A stretch of 64,000 nt of DNA from Diphasiastrum complanatum. Lineage: Eukaryota; Streptophyta; Lycopodiopsida; Lycopodiales; Lycopodiaceae. Under the pieces are notes generated by a model. The model searched no databases. It had not been told where the DNA came from and saw only the letters and a list, made by a program, of their open reading frames with translations. Numbering within the stretch: position 1 is the first letter of the stretch; the number at the start of each line of letters is the position of its first letter. A program made the translations under genes and the position numbers. The stretch is from positions 87,532,537-87,596,536 of the forward strand of contig CM055092.1 of NCBI GenBank assembly GCA_029204225.1. Direction: 5' to 3'. Shown one piece after another: positions 44,286 through 56,370 of the stretch.

Positions 44286-44300
44286 GATAGCGCCAAGGAA

Positions 44301-44957
44301 TGTTAAAAATTCACAATTCTAGCGTGACTAGTTTTGGTCATATGACTTGTAAATAGTTAGATGGTCATGATGTGGCTTGTCAAACATGCCAAATAGCATA
44401 GGATTCCATTCATAAGTATGTTCTCAAGTTGACCTAAGTGATAGTACCTTTGTAATGAGTCTAAATCATGCTTAGATACAAGCAAGAAAAAAAGTAGGAA
44501 CTATTTTGGGTAGTTTTGACATTGTTGAGGGATCTCAAGATTCCAACGCTAACTTGGTAGGGATGAGTGCTCCACCAAAATTAGCATTAGTGATAGGTTT
44601 AGGGCTACTCATACCTGCCCAAAACCATGATGGATCATGTATATATAGGTGATGATCTCTCACCAAAATCAATCAAGCAATTTCATGGTTTTTCTCTCAT
44701 ATTGGTGCAATTGCTCTCTATGTTCATATTTCTTTGAGATCTTGTGATTGTAATCATTATAGGATTGAATGTGGGTCTGGTGTACAGTATTCAGACTATG
44801 GGAGGCCGTACTTTCACATGTGTGAAGGCTTATTCAAGGATTTGAGCCATTTAGTATGGTTCAAGCACGGATTTTTGATGGATTTTGATGGTGCAACTTG
44901 TGCTAACAATATGGAATCATAATTGTCTTAGGGTCCTTTTTTGCTATAATTTTCACA
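44301..44957 (+). repeat. 3' LTR of element E
   Basis: 657 bp, TGTTAAAAATTCAC to TTTTCACA, matching 32569-33221. Followed by the right target copy GTCAC at 44958-44962. Confidence 0.92.
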
Positions 44958-44962
44958 GTCAC

Positions 44963-45079
44963 TATGTCCATTACATCTTGTAGAACCAATAAAGATTCCA
45001 TTCTTATCTTTAAAATAGCATAGTTGGAAGATGTTAATCTCTCACCATGCTCCAAGAAATGTATACTAGTGGAAGACAT
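44963..45079 (-). pseudogene. Element F gag start (minus)
   Basis: From ATG at 45079-45077 the minus strand reads MSSTSIHFLEHGERLTSSNY and IRMESLLVLQDVMDIV, the beginning of a DUF4219 Gag. It joins in frame, across element E and one target copy, to 32563 (VEVEPTAPNE...). Removing E restores the run of gag, confirming the insertion. Confidence 0.87.
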
Positions 45080-45808
45080 ATTCTTTTTGAAAATTCTAGT
45101 AATGACAAAAATATGGAATTGAATCTATTGCTACTCTTCTCAATCTAGGATCTAACTTGGAATATTGATCCAACCTATTGAAAAACTTGCAGCAAATATA
45201 TGAGAACTAGCTCACAACACAAAATCAATCAACTTGAATCTAGATCTAGCTTCTATCAAATGATGAAGCATAACAAGATTCATGTCACTTTCTACCTCGA
45301 GTTTCAAAAGATGAATACACTCTAGGAGCTCCACATACAACTCAAACACAATCAATTTGTGTGAAATGATGTGATATGACATCTAAAACTCGTCTTCCAA
45401 TTCTATCTTTGATTGAAAACACAAAGTGAAAATATTGATGAGATTGAATAGATGTGTGCTCTCTTTGGCATATCACACAAGATGGGGTGCACTCCCTATC
45501 ACTTTGATTGCCTATAGCTTTCTAAAAACAAATCAAATTGATTTAAAATCATTAGCGCAACATTCTACACTTCAACACCTCTCTATCTAGCTATCAAACA
45601 CAAAAAAAGTGGATCAATACTTTAGATATACCACCTATTTGAAATAGGTTGATCTCACACGTGTGGAAATTCAAGTCCATACAGATCTCATTTAATGCAA
45701 ATCAGTATTGATTTGATCAATCTTTGATCCAAAATTGGTTTGATTGAAACCGAGATTGAATTTCTCTCCCAAATTCGAGTTCTTGCAAGCAATTACTCTC
45801 AACACAAA
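45080..45808 (-). other. Leader of element F
   Basis: Untranslated region. It carries CACACGTGTG at 45656-45665. No ORF. Confidence 0.65.
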
Positions 45809-46118
45809 GCTCTGATACCATGTGAAGTATTTAGCACGTGTGAACTTCACCACACACCTTACAGAATCTTAATGAGGTGTTGTGATTGCACATGAATGAT
45901 CAAAGAATAGATTACTTAAAAAATCCAAGACAAGAGCACAATGGCATACCACAGACTCAAAAAACTAAGTCCTCACTATGAGAGACACTGATTAGAAATA
46001 ATTCTAAGTGCTCACTATGGCAAAAATAGGCTACTCTCGGGTAGAGAGAGAATATGAAGCCAAAAAACTAGAGTAGAGAGAGAATGTTCAAAAGCTCATC
46101 AAAATCTCAATATTCACA
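45809..46118 (-). repeat. Primer site and 5' LTR of element F
   Basis: GCTCTGATACCA (45809-45820) is the complement of the tRNA-Met primer site. The LTR begins at 45821 with TGTGAAGTATT. The outer end is uncertain: ATATTCACA at about 46110-46118 would give a TG...CA LTR of 298 bp, short compared with 650-820 bp in its relatives, so the LTR may be longer or cut. Confidence 0.6.
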
Positions 46119-46286
46119 ATATGGCAAACTAGTTAAGAACTCCCTACATCAAGAGGCTCGAGTTCCTAGGTGGATTTCCAAGTAGTTTCATTCTATAGTC
46201 TACTTATCTGTTTTTAGTCAAAAATCTTCAGTTTTAAAGTATATCCCTTTAGGTCTATAATATTTTGTTTTATCACTTCGTAGATC
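46119..46286. other. Spacer upstream of hAT relic
   Basis: No motif recognised. Possibly 5' untranslated sequence of the hAT transposon or the rest of the F LTR. Confidence 0.35.
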
Positions 46287-47580
46287 ATGTCTAAATGTCA
46301 AAAGACTCTTTTCAGTATTCTTGGCTTTGAAAAAGTTAATGTTCATGATATGTCTAATAAAGTTCCAAGTGCAGTAGGTAGTTCTACTGATGATCCTATT
46401 GATTTAACTGATATTAATTTAGATGGAAAATCTATAGAGGAAGTTGATCAAATAAAAAAAGCTATCAAAGCTTTGTGTCCTAGTTGGAAGGACACATTTC
46501 CATGGGTTAGATTCGATAAAACCATTGGTCGTGTTTCCTATACATGGTGTGAAAAAAATCCTAATAATCTTACAGAATATGGTAGAAATGGTTCTATAAA
46601 TATCAAACTTAGTGCTATTAAAAATCATGCAAACTCTGAATTACATAAGATTTCTAACTGGGTTGTGAAGGATGGCAGGAAATCTTTTGAAGAAGGAATG
46701 AAGAAGCAAGCTCTAAGTGTCGATACCTCTATACAACATCTTTTTCATTCGACATATTTTATTGCTAAACATAATTTTGCTTTCACAGATTTTGAAGATA
46801 TTCTGATCTATTTACGGGCATCTTGTGCTCCCAATGTCCCTCGTGGTATATATGAGAATGGTAAAGCATATCGAGGAGCACTTAAAGGTAACTTTTATAT
46901 GAGTATAGTGATAGATAGAGATATTGATGGAACTGACTTACAAAGTGCTATAGATTTTCAAAAACAGTTTTTGAGCTTTATCATAAAAAATTTGAAGAAA
47001 CGTTTTAAAGATAGTCACAATTCTTTCATCGTTGAAAATTTTATCACCTTGTGTTTTTCCTTTGGGTGGGTATTGTGAGTTGAAAAGCTTTGGTGATGAT
47101 GATGTTGATAACTTGGTAAACTTTTATGGAAAATCTAAAAAATTGGACAACAATAATGAAACTATAGAACCTTTTATAGATAGTTTATCATTTAGACGAG
47201 AGTTTACTAGATTTAAAATGCAAGTTTCAAATGAATGGAAAGGTAAGAGTTTGAAAGAAACTTGGTTGAACATTGGATCTAATGAAACTTGGCGAGAAAA
47301 ATACCCTAATATGTTAAAATTAGCTAAAGTTGCTTTGTTACAATGTTCTAGCACTGCAGCATGTGAGAGAGGGTTTAGTATGAAAAACTGGATCAAAGAT
47401 AAATTACGTAATTCTTTGTCTACTTCAAATGTTGATGCTCTTATGCGTATATGCATAGAAGGCCCTCCATTAGACGATTCCATGGATTTTTCTCACGCTA
47501 TCAAATTGTGGAAAAAAGATACGTCAACAAGCCGACATATATATGATTATTGTGAACCTAGTTCTTCAGTCCAAGTATGA
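46287..47580 (+). pseudogene. hAT-family transposase relic with deleted core
   Basis: Two overlapping frames (46287-47078 and 47032-47580) join by one frameshift near 47040. The N-terminal part has a zinc-finger-like region (WVRFDKTIGRVSYTWCEKNP … AIKNHANSELH) like the TTF/BED-type finger of ZNF862-like hAT transposases. The C-terminal part has the hAT dimerisation block: 'LKLAKVALLQCSSTAACERG', FSMKNWIKDKLRNSLS, VDALMRICIEGP. The middle, which should hold the RNase H-like catalytic Asp/Asp/Glu and insertion domain, is missing: the text passes from 'YENGKAYRGALKGNFYMSIV' to the post-catalytic region. No terminal inverted repeats or 8-bp target duplication were found. It cannot be an active transposase. 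Confidence 0.75.
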
Positions 47581-48555
47581 TTTCTTTACATTATGCTATG
47601 TAAAAATATAACTTTTCATCATTATAGTTTTTCAAATTTTTAAACATGTAAAATCTATAAATGGCCTATGATGGTGTACATATTTTGTATACACATGATG
47701 ATTGATATAAATTGTAATTTTTGTTTTTATATATGTTTGTTTTTTTTATAAAGCATCTCATATTATGATTCATTGTTTAACTTTCTATTTAAAAAGTTTA
47801 ACATTTTGACTACTTTGTTAGAATTGATTTGAATAATGTAAATGGCTATCTTAGTACATTCAAAGATGACACATAGCAAGCTTGATGCCTATCAATGCAT
47901 AAATGCCTGTTTGGGTGTCCGACAAGTACTTGATTTTGGCCTTGCCTCCAAGCCTGTACACATTGTGAAAGTCTCTAGTAAGTAGTAGTTGAATTCAAAC
48001 GCCACACAAGACAATCTAAACAGAGCTATAAAGCACTCATAGTTCTCTGACTTTTTCATGCACAACAAATCTAATTTTGAATCTGATTTTCAGCCAAGTT
48101 TGCAAGATTGCAGGCAATGCTTTTTCCTCCTCATCCTATCTGATTTGATCTATAAAAGTTAAAACTATATGCTGTCTATCAACTATATTAATAGATTGCA
48201 CAAAAAGAGCATTGTCAGATTGACACATTCTCACAATAATGAAATGATTGCACTTTCTGACATACAAAAATACTTAGTAATTTTTAATAACACACACAAA
48301 CATCAAAACATGACATGCATAAACATCAAAACATAACCTGTATTGCAAGTAAGCTTCCTTACATAATTCACTTGACTTTGCCAATCAACTTCAAAAGACA
48401 AGTACATTTTACAAAAAGTGCATTGAATTGATCCAAATTGAAAGTATATATGAAAGCCTCTGTATTTATAATATCATTTCTGAAACTAGTCTAAGGTTGA
48501 TAAAACGAATGAATCATGTTGTTCTAGAATTTTAATCTAGCAGCAACATTGCCCT
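47581..48555. other. Gene-free stretch
   Basis: AT-rich, no ORF or motif. The first ~250 bases may be the 3' flank of the hAT transposon. Confidence 0.5.
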
Positions 48556-49498
48556 TGTTGGATTATTTTCCTGACTATCGACTAATCGATCTTTTAATCT
48601 GCATCCACTTATTATCTAGTTCTACAGTTCCCTTCGTGTTTCTACTGCAAAAATACTCAGGAAATCGCTCATAGGTGGATCCGACGTATTAACATCATTC
48701 GACAAACTTTACAAGCATTCGACAAACTTTAGAAGCATTGACAAACTTCAGTGACTTCGAAGACTTCGGTTACTTCACAAGCATTGAAGACTTCGGCCAC
48801 TTCAGACACTTCGGCTACTTCAAAGACTTCGGCCATTTCAACTACTTCGGAGACCTCGGCCACTTCGGCCATGTCGATGGATGACAGTTAATTGCTCCAC
48901 TCGTTTTGAAGCTAAAAACTTGCCCTAATCCTATAGCAAGTAAATTTCCATGAAGTACCAACTGGATGGATGCCAGCTCACTATGGCCCACCGGCCATTA
49001 AGATCTATGACCTAATTAGTTGTCCTATTGGACGTGCCGCATTTGCTTAGTATAAATAGCTGATCTTATTTCTATTATGCAACACTTTTACAGAGTATTG
49101 TAGCATCTCTCCCAAGCTTTCAAGCTTGAACACTCTTGAGCATTCTAGCTCAGTTCTTTAGAGTTCTTTAGAGCTCTTTAGAGTTTTGCTATTAGCGTTT
49201 ACTGCTTATCAACAGAAGCGTTCAGACAAAGTTATCAGTTACTCAGAGATAGCTTAGAGTACGTGGTTCCTATCCGCAATTCTCTTGTGCTCATCATCAT
49301 ATATTTTATGTTGAATCAATCTATCCTTTATTGCATTCAGTAGTATGTCAGAATGTATGCTTCTCTATAATTATTTGAACGTGACTCTTGTCATTATATT
49401 TTGTTTAATATTGATAGACGTAGTCATGCATTATGCTGCGCTCGATAAGTCTTCACTACCTTCGACTTGTCGTTATTGCATATCACCTGTTTCCAACA
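48556..49498. repeat. Probable solo LTR (943 bp)
   Basis: Starts TGTTGG and ends CCAACA, a 6-bp inverted terminus. It is flanked by GCCCT (48551-48555) and ACCCT (49499-49503), a near-perfect 5-bp target duplication. A TATA-like AGTATAAATAGC lies at about 49050, as in an LTR promoter. It contains a run of ACTTCGG words at 48699-48875. No primer site or coding part follows, as expected after LTR-LTR recombination. Strand is plus if the TATA box is used. Confidence 0.62.
48699..48875. repeat. Degenerate short repeats of ACTTCGG
   Basis: Variants of (G)ACTTCGG/CACTTCGGC recur about every 12 bases, with GCATTCGACAAACTTTA repeated at the left. Probably slippage-derived. Confidence 0.65.
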
Positions 49499-49503
49499 AC
49501 CCT

Positions 49504-50867
49504 AACTTCAAATTTTGCTCCAAGTATTTGATTTGTGACAAATATGATAAGAAAATGTGAGGTGAAATTTCTTGTGTCAGTTGAAGATGATAATGAGAGA
49601 TATATAAAATTATCACTAGAAATCCTACTTGTGCACATATAACATACCATCAAATACTATTGAGCATGTCAAATGGCTAACTATCATCATTGCCAACTCG
49701 TTAGTGTTGCAATCATAAAACATGTGTCAATCCCATGCATGAGATCAAATACCATGTCTCTGGGCTTGGAAAAGCTTGCAAAATGTAGTCCTTTAATTTG
49801 TAATTGTGCTAGACCCCACAAATATGTTGATCTTCATGTTGTATCCATTTACACACACAAATATGTCGATCTTCATGTTGTATCCATTTACTCGCTTTGG
49901 CCCTATCTTAAAATATGTCATCGAGCTATCTTTGAAAATGAATGGCCCCAAATTTTTCCAAGATTGTCACTATGAACAATAAAGTTAGAATTGTACAATA
50001 AAGATAATGTGATGGATGGAAAAGAAATATAATGTTAGTTTCATTGGGAGAAAAGCCTCATATTTCAGATATAGAAGCTAGAATTGTATGGAGTTCATCT
50101 GAAATGCATGCTTATCTTTAGATGGACGTTCTAGGCTCACAGCTTTCTTGATTTTGTGAGTGCTTCTGGAGTGAACGTGACCTGAGAAATCCACTGACGG
50201 GCTGGATTAAACATATACTACAACATGAATCGGATCTTTTTGCCTGATTTGGCAATGTATTAAGAAGATAACTTCAAGAATGCCTAACCGCCTGGTAACG
50301 GGCAAAAACAACCTGTAACCAGAGTAAAGAAACCATAAACCATGTTTTACAGATCCTCGTTGATAGAATCTACATGTTTCAAAAAGGATTCCATCTATGT
50401 TCAACATTGTCATTGCAAAAGAGCATGAATTGTCATGTCTTACATGTGTTGTATTGTAGCATACCAAGAAAACTAGGCATGGAACTGTCTTTTTCTCCCC
50501 TCCAATCATGTTTTAGTTGCATCTCCCTTTTTTTAATATGGGTCAGCATATCCACCTCATTTTGTTGGACAGTGTTTGTTTTTTTGCTCTTCCTCTAGAG
50601 CCACACTTCTACGCTCACCACTGACTTTATAAGCCAAAGTGTGTGTGGTGTACTCAAGCCTATGGCCACCAAGATCATTTGCCCTCTCTACATTTTCCAA
50701 TATCTTTTTTCAAGTAGAAGTCATATTGTTGTCATGAATTTGTGGATTCTCTTGCCTATTGCCCCTATCACAACACGCTACACCACATCACTACAAATCA
50801 CACGATCAAGAAAATCTCTCAAACATGGCCACATCCAATTCGCCTACCTTCAAGAAATGACATAATA
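49504..50867. other. Gene-free stretch with one direct repeat
   Basis: No convincing ORF. A 35-bp direct repeat (49817-49851 and 49856-49890, one mismatch) contains GATCTTCATGTTGTATCCAT. Confidence 0.55.
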
Positions 50868-51122
50868 ATGTTTTGTATGTTCCATCCATTACACAAAACT
50901 TGCTTAGTGTTGGTCAACTAATGGACAAAGGACTAGATGTACATTTCAAGAATGGAGTATGTTCCATCTTGAAAAGTGATAAGTGCATAGCTAGTGGCAT
51001 TAAGCAAGGAAGGCTTTTTAAGTTGGATGCAAATGTGCCATTGAAAGTGTGAATATGGTAAGGGAGGAGTTGACTCAAGTGGAGATTTAGCATAAAAATT
51101 AGGCCATTTTAATCTTCAATCA
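50868..51122 (+). pseudogene. Element G protease end and pre-integrase
   Basis: Begins abruptly with NVLYVPSITQNLLSVGQLMD, then GLDVHFKNGVCSILKSDKCI and QGRLFKLDANV. Stops and a frame change disrupt the WHxRLGH zinc motif near 51085. Gag, protease core, primer site and 5' LTR are absent, so element G is 5' truncated. Confidence 0.82.
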
Positions 51123-52595
51123 ATGGAGTCCATGGCATCAAAGGATCTAGCCCTCCGCCTACCAAAATCATTCAAGAAGTGTGGCAAAGTGTGTGAGGCA
51201 TGTGGCCTTGCAAAGTCACATGAGACTTCCTACAAGAGATCTTTGACAATATCTACTTCACCCTTGGATCTTATTCATTCAGATGTACATGCTTTTTCTC
51301 ATGAAAGTAATGGAGGTGCCTTAATGTACGTGACTTTCATAGATGATTGTACTAGATTCACTTGGATTAAATTATTTTCTAAGAAAAGCCTTGTATATGA
51401 AGCTTTTGTAAAGTTTAAGTCTCTAGTGGAAAAGCAATTTAGTTCTTGCATTAAAGTTCTAAGATGTGATAATGGAGGAGAGTATATCTCCAACAAGATG
51501 AGAGACATTTGTGAGATCAATGGCATTAAGAGAGAGCTTACTTGTTCCTCCACCCCCCAACAAAATGGGGTGGCCGAGAGGAAAAATAGGAGCCTTTGTG
51601 AATGTGCAAAGTCTTTAAGACTTGATGCATCTCTACCCATCTCTTTTTGGGGGGAGGCCATAACTTGTGCAAATTTTTTATGTAATAGGCTTCCTAATAG
51701 TGCTATTGGTGGGATCTCACCATTTCAAGCTTTGTTTGGAAATAAGCCCAATGTAGAAGACTTTAAAGTGTTTGGATGTATATGTTATGTCCACATTCCT
51801 TTGGAAATTAGAAGGAAAGAAGATGCAACTTCCTTCAAAGGAATATTTGTAGGCTATAGTGAAAATAGCAAAGGATATAGGATATTTAATCCTATTTCAA
51901 GAAAAGTAAAAGTTAGCAAGGATGTCTTATTTGATGAATCTCAAAGTTACAAGACGTCTCCAAATGCATCTAATCCTTTATGTGTTGAATATCTTGAAAA
52001 ACCCGAGGAGGAGCTTCTTGAAAGTGATCTTTTGGAAGATCAAGATCAAGAACCAAAGGGGCCAAGGAGATCCACAAGGAGCAAGGCCGAGCCTTCAAGG
52101 CTCACATACTTTGAGAAAGGAAAGCAAAGGGAAGACACATCTCCTTCTAGCTCTTACTCTTTTCTAACCACAATGCTTGAAGAGCCATCATGTTATGAAG
52201 ATGCAAGTAGATCACAAGTTTGGATAGATGCAATGCAAGTAGAGTTTGATGCTTTGATAGATAATCAAACTTGGAATCTTGTACACCTTCCATATGGGAA
52301 GAAGCCACTTGCATGTAAGTGGATCTATAGATTAAAGTACAATCAAGATGGATCTATAAGTAAGTACAAAGCTAGATTGGTTGCTAAGGGATTTCTTCAA
52401 ACTAAAGGCATAGATTGTGAAGAAACATTTGCACCTGTAGCAAAGGTTGTAACCATTAGATTGATCATTTGTATTACTACTTTATTCAAGTGGAATCTCT
52501 ATCAAATGGACGTGACCAATGAATTTTTGAAATATACATGTTGCAACCCGAGGGCTTCATCGAGGATGGTGACGAGGACAAGGTTTGCCACTTAA
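51123..52595 (+). pseudogene. Element G integrase and RT start (490 codons open)
   Basis: The best-preserved pol region in the window. It has pre-integrase C..C (KVCEACGLAKSHE) and integrase core HSDVHAF and FIDDCTRFTW (first Asp), LRCDNGGEYISNKM (second Asp) and 'QQNGVAERKNRSLCECAKSL' (Glu). VFGCICYVHIPLE, linker GPRRSTRSKAEPSRLTYFEK, and RT start [43 protein letters not shown] (first RT catalytic Asp) follow. A frameshift at about 52535 ends true similarity. The catalytic D-D-E triad is intact. Confidence 0.9.
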
Positions 52596-53095
52596 GGAAG
52601 AGCCTATATGGCTTGAAGCAAGCACCTAGAGCTTGGTACTCTAGGTTGCATAATTTTCTCTACTCCCTTGGCTTTGTGATTAGCTCTTATGAGTTTTATT
52701 TGTACATCAAATGTAGTGATGGAAAGATCATCATTTTAGTTCTTTATGTTGATGATACCATATTGACTAAAAATGATGGTGAAGGCATAAGAAATGTTAA
52801 AGCTTCTTTGTCTGGTGAATTCAAGATGGTAGATCTAGGACTTCTTAAGTTCATACTTGGAATAGAAGTTGCTAGAGGTAGCGATTTTACTTTTATAAGT
52901 CAATCAAAGTATGCTACTTCCATTCTTGAAAGGTTTGGCATGAAAGATTGTAAAGGCATTGACACCCCTATGGAGCAAGTTTGTAAAGTTTTTAATGATG
53001 GTGATGAAGCATCCTTTGAGGACATCACGCTCTTTAGAAAGCTAATAGACTCCTTAATCTATTTGACAATCAATAGCCCAGTGCAAGCAAACTAA
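52538..53095 (+). pseudogene. Element G RT catalytic half
   Basis: Continues RT in the next frame: MLQPEGFIEDGDEDKVCHLR, SLYGLKQAPRAWYSRL, VLYVDDTILTKND with the YVDD catalytic box near 52745, 'LLKFILGIEVARGSDFTFIS', 'LFRKLIDSLIYLTI'. The overlap with the preceding frame shows a small indel at ~52535. A stop at 53093-53095 breaks the frame just before RNase H. Confidence 0.9.
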
Positions 53096-53103
53096 GTCAA
53101 TAT

Positions 53104-53493
53104 ATGCAAGGTCCCTTGATGCATCATTGGAAAAGTGCCAAGAGAGTGCTTAGATATGTCTCATCTACTAGATTTTTTGGCATTCTCTATCAAGGATCTA
53201 ATTTGTACTTGAGGGCATTTTTGGATTCGGATTTTGCAGGAGACAAGATGGATAGAAGATCTATAAGTGCATTTGTCACTTTTCTTTGTGGAGGAGTGAT
53301 ATCTTGGCTTTCCAAAAAGCAAGATATAATTTCTCTTTCCTCTTGTGAATCCGAGTACAAGGCATTGACTTCAACAACCAAAGAACTCCTATGGCTTAGA
53401 AGACTTTTGGTGGAACTACATTCTATAGGCTCTGAATATGTCAACAGTGCTCTTGGAATTGTAGATAGATATACATTAGACTTACCAAGTTAG
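53104..53493 (+). pseudogene. Element G RNase H, C-terminal block missing
   Basis: MQGPLMHHWKSAKRVLRYVS, FLDSDFAGDKMDRRSI (Asp), GGVISWLSKKQDIISLSSCE and SEYKALTSTTKELLWLRRLL are intact. The CDNxSAxxLxxNPxxHxRSKHI and ADxxTKxL blocks are missing, and the frame ends with an unrelated tail at 53493. The polypurine tract and LTR follow. Confidence 0.87.
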
Positions 53494-53496
53494 AAG

Positions 53497-54072
53497 TGAG
53501 GAGGAGTGTTAAAAGTCTCACTTCCAGCTTGATGTACTTGGTTAATCTTGAGATATTTGATCATGATAGGATCTCACACGTGTGGAGCATGTTCCCACAT
53601 GTGAAAGGATGTACATAACTTACTTTTATAAAGTTAGATTGATTTTAGATGGATCCACACAAGTGTGAAATTGACCTTTGAGTAGAATCTAGAAAAAGTC
53701 ATTTTAGTCAAACTTTTTGTAAATAGAATGCACTTCCATTTGAATGAGTAAATGCTCCCACATGTCAAGATGCCATTCACACGTGTGGATAAGGTTGTAG
53801 ATGATAAGATAGAGAGATTCCATAAGATCATATTTTATAGGGAATATTCCTATGAATGTGGATGATTAGCTTTTTTGTTTCTAGTCAGCTTTGGAAAATG
53901 AACATATATGGCTCCCATTGGTGGATCTGGATGACTAGGCACTATTCACACGTGTGAAGGCTTGTTGGACAGTACTCAGTTCGTGGATGTACTTGATCTA
54001 TAAAGGGATCAACCAAATCAATGAGTAGTTGATGTGACATTGGCAAATTCTATTTTCCTTGTGATTTTCACA
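53497..54072 (+). repeat. Polypurine tract and 3' LTR of element G
   Basis: AGTGAGGAGGAG ends at 53506; the LTR starts TGTTAAAAGTCTC at 53507. A possible end is GATTTTCACA at 54072 (566 bp), like the end of the E LTR. Three exact CACACGTGTG palindromes occur at 53575-53584, 53778-53787 and 53947-53956. With no second copy, the right edge is provisional. Confidence 0.62.
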
Positions 54073-54869
54073 TTTGTCTTGAGTTTTTATGATTGGAATG
54101 CTTGTGTAAAAGTACTTCACTCTCTATTTACAGACCATACTAGTACTATCCTCCACATGTGTGAGACCGCTCTTCATAGTTTTTAATCATTTGATCCATT
54201 GCTCTTGATAAAATCATAGTGTAATGCATCTAGATCAAGATCTAACACTTAGAACTTGATAGATCATTGGATTAAGCAATCAATAACTCTTAATGATTGT
54301 TTTGTAAAATCATACTTGTCCTTTTTTTTTTAAACTGACACCTACACATACTAGCTCCTACATGGTCATTCCTTCTCTTGGGATTCACCATGAGGCTCAC
54401 ATGATTTTGAACTATTATCCTAGCTAGTATTTCTCGGCTCTCATTCTCGTCTCTCTTCTTCCTCAGGGACCTCCTCGGTCTAGAGTGAGAGGTGCTCTTT
54501 AGAATAGCTTGGCTCGGCATCTTGGGGATTCCTCGAAATCAGCCGACATCATCCTCCCCGAATCTGTCGTAGGACCCATTGCAACACATATGGAATGACG
54601 TCATTTCAACTTTCGCATTGGCGCTTGGAAAAGCGTGGATCTTCTTTCTCTTGCATAAAACCAAATGCTTATTCGTCGCAAAATTGTTTCACAAAACTGA
54701 GATGTCTCAGTGGCTTTTACATTCCCGCCCGCTTGAGAACCTCCTACAAGTCCTGCTCGCCTTGTCGCCTCGCGGATTGTTTTCTCATGCCCATTTTCCT
54801 TCCTAGGGCTTCAAATACTTGGAAACATAATTTGTTTTTGAAGGGTAATGGCCCCAGTAGTCTCGCACC
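54073..54869. other. Gene-free stretch, GC content rising rightwards
   Basis: No ORF recognised. From about 54430 the composition changes to that of the gypsy relic that follows. Confidence 0.45.
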
Positions 54870-55880
54870 TTATGGATGAATCCGAATTCCTGCTAGTCTT
54901 CCACCAGCATGACATAGAGAGAGGACATGAAGGCCGCTCTATAATAGAGTCGGGCCATCATCTGGGGGTCATCTTCTGATTGGAGGGCTATGTTGGTCTA
55001 AGCCTTGATCCTAGAAGCGGATCATGAGAAAGGCTATGGATCTGCAATACTCGGCACTTTCTCGCACGCATAAGTCGGCACTGGACTTATATCTGTGGCC
55101 AAAATCCAGTAGTTGCATCCTCAGGTCATCGATCGATGAGCTTTCTAAAACCCCCGGGATAACCGGCCAGTTGACATCTTCACTACGTGGTCGCTCTGTT
55201 GGCCATGGGTTTCTTCTTTTGATCGGCATATAATAGGGGTCAACCCTCTTCCAGGGTGGTGCCCTTAGATACTCGTGCAGCCTCCTGCTATCCTTTACGA
55301 CTTTAATTCGCCATTCTGGCTACGGTTGCAAAGCGACAATGATCTCAGTCCTCGTGGAATATTGATCTTGATCGATGTCGTCTTTTCTGCCCCTCATCGG
55401 AGGTATTTTCTCTCGAACCTTTCTGATTCCCGTGTATCGGCCATCTGGGGGGGTTGCTTTTTGCTGTTGTTGTGGCTTTGTCAAATATTCATCCAACGCC
55501 TTGGCACCTGCATTTTCCTGGCCCTTTCACTTGTTGAGCTCAACAGTCACTTCGGCAGAAAAGTGACTACCACCAATGCCTCATGTGTCTAAGAAATCAT
55601 AGGTCGTATCTCATATTCATAAACGCATCAATGTGTAATACTGTCAGCACCCCTTTTATACAACTGTCTGTGGCGATAAGTTGAAAAGGTCCGTCTTTAT
55701 CAAAGATTTTCTTTTGGCTACTGTATTTTCTTTTAGCCTGCCAGTTGTAAGGAACTGAGTGATTTCCTCAGCCCATAGTGAAGTGGCATCAATCTAGAAA
55801 AGACATGCATCAAGTAAATCATCATTGACTGGTGCATCAGCTTTTTCAACATTTTGATGTTTCGCCATAAACATCACAAG
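54870..55880 (-). pseudogene. Ty3/gypsy pol-like relic (element R, minus)
   Basis: On the minus strand, IDATSLWAEEITQFLTTGRL (near 55795-55735) resembles the linker between gypsy RNase H and integrase (WxxEIxxYLxTG). Further down, a 72-codon frame (55229-55011) reads 'MPIKRRNPWPTERPRSEDVN' and 'LESSSIDDLRMQLLDFGHRY', which I cannot assign. Many stops. The order gag (next entry) followed directly by this linker implies a large internal deletion. Confidence 0.5.
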
Positions 55881-56370
55881 CGTTCTCAAAGACTTGTAAA
55901 AATCTCTGAGGGGTCCGAATGACCATCGTACTTAGGGAGATCTAGTTTTGGTGTGCGTTTTTCAGTATGAGGTCCATGGTTGGTAGAAGCCCCATTTAGG
56001 TGAGCTCTTGCGTGAGAAGACTTGGCAGCATGAAAATGTGGTCAGTCATATGAAGGTTCGGCCCTAGTGGGTTCCCATCTCTTGAATGGGTTTGTGGATG
56101 GCTCATGTATTTGGGATTTCATTCGAGGGTACCGATTGTGTCTAGCTTGCTCAGTGGAAGGTGACACCATCTCGGGCTGATAATCATCTGTCAAATTGGG
56201 ACCGTAAGGACGATCCATGTGTAATGTCAGAAGGATCTTGGTGGCTATGTGGTTGGGGTTTTTTTTTGTTTTATGATTATTATTTTTTTTTGTTTTTTTT
56301 TTAAGGGTTTGAATGTAAACTGGAGAAAAGGTACAGTGCTCAGAGTATTGTGACTGGCGTGGAACCAAAT
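55881..56370 (-). pseudogene. Ty3/gypsy gag start (element R, minus)
   Basis: A 108-codon frame (56368-56042) continues in broken frame to RTPKLDLPKYDGHSDPSEIF near 55958-55900, a typical entry to the gypsy Retrotrans_gag domain (PKLxxPKYDGxxDP). Higher GC and CpG content than its surroundings suggests a different, perhaps younger, source. No knuckle or LTR found. Confidence 0.62.

Larger units (their letters stand above)
32569..44957 (+). mobile_element. Element E: Copia retrotransposon with nested insertions
   Basis: A plus-strand Copia element inserted in the gag of element F, with a perfect GTCAC target duplication. LTRs are 32569-33221 (653 bp) and 44301-44957 (657 bp). Internal order is primer site, gag-protease, integrase, a gypsy gag/LTR insert, RT, a second gypsy gag insert, repeated RT piece, RNase H interrupted by element D, RNase H end. 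Without D it is about 8.4 kb. All coding parts are broken. Confidence 0.92.

Noticed and set aside
49673-49975. 100-codon frame with an internal repeat
   Set aside because: The repeat comes from a 35-bp DNA duplication; no protein family is visible.
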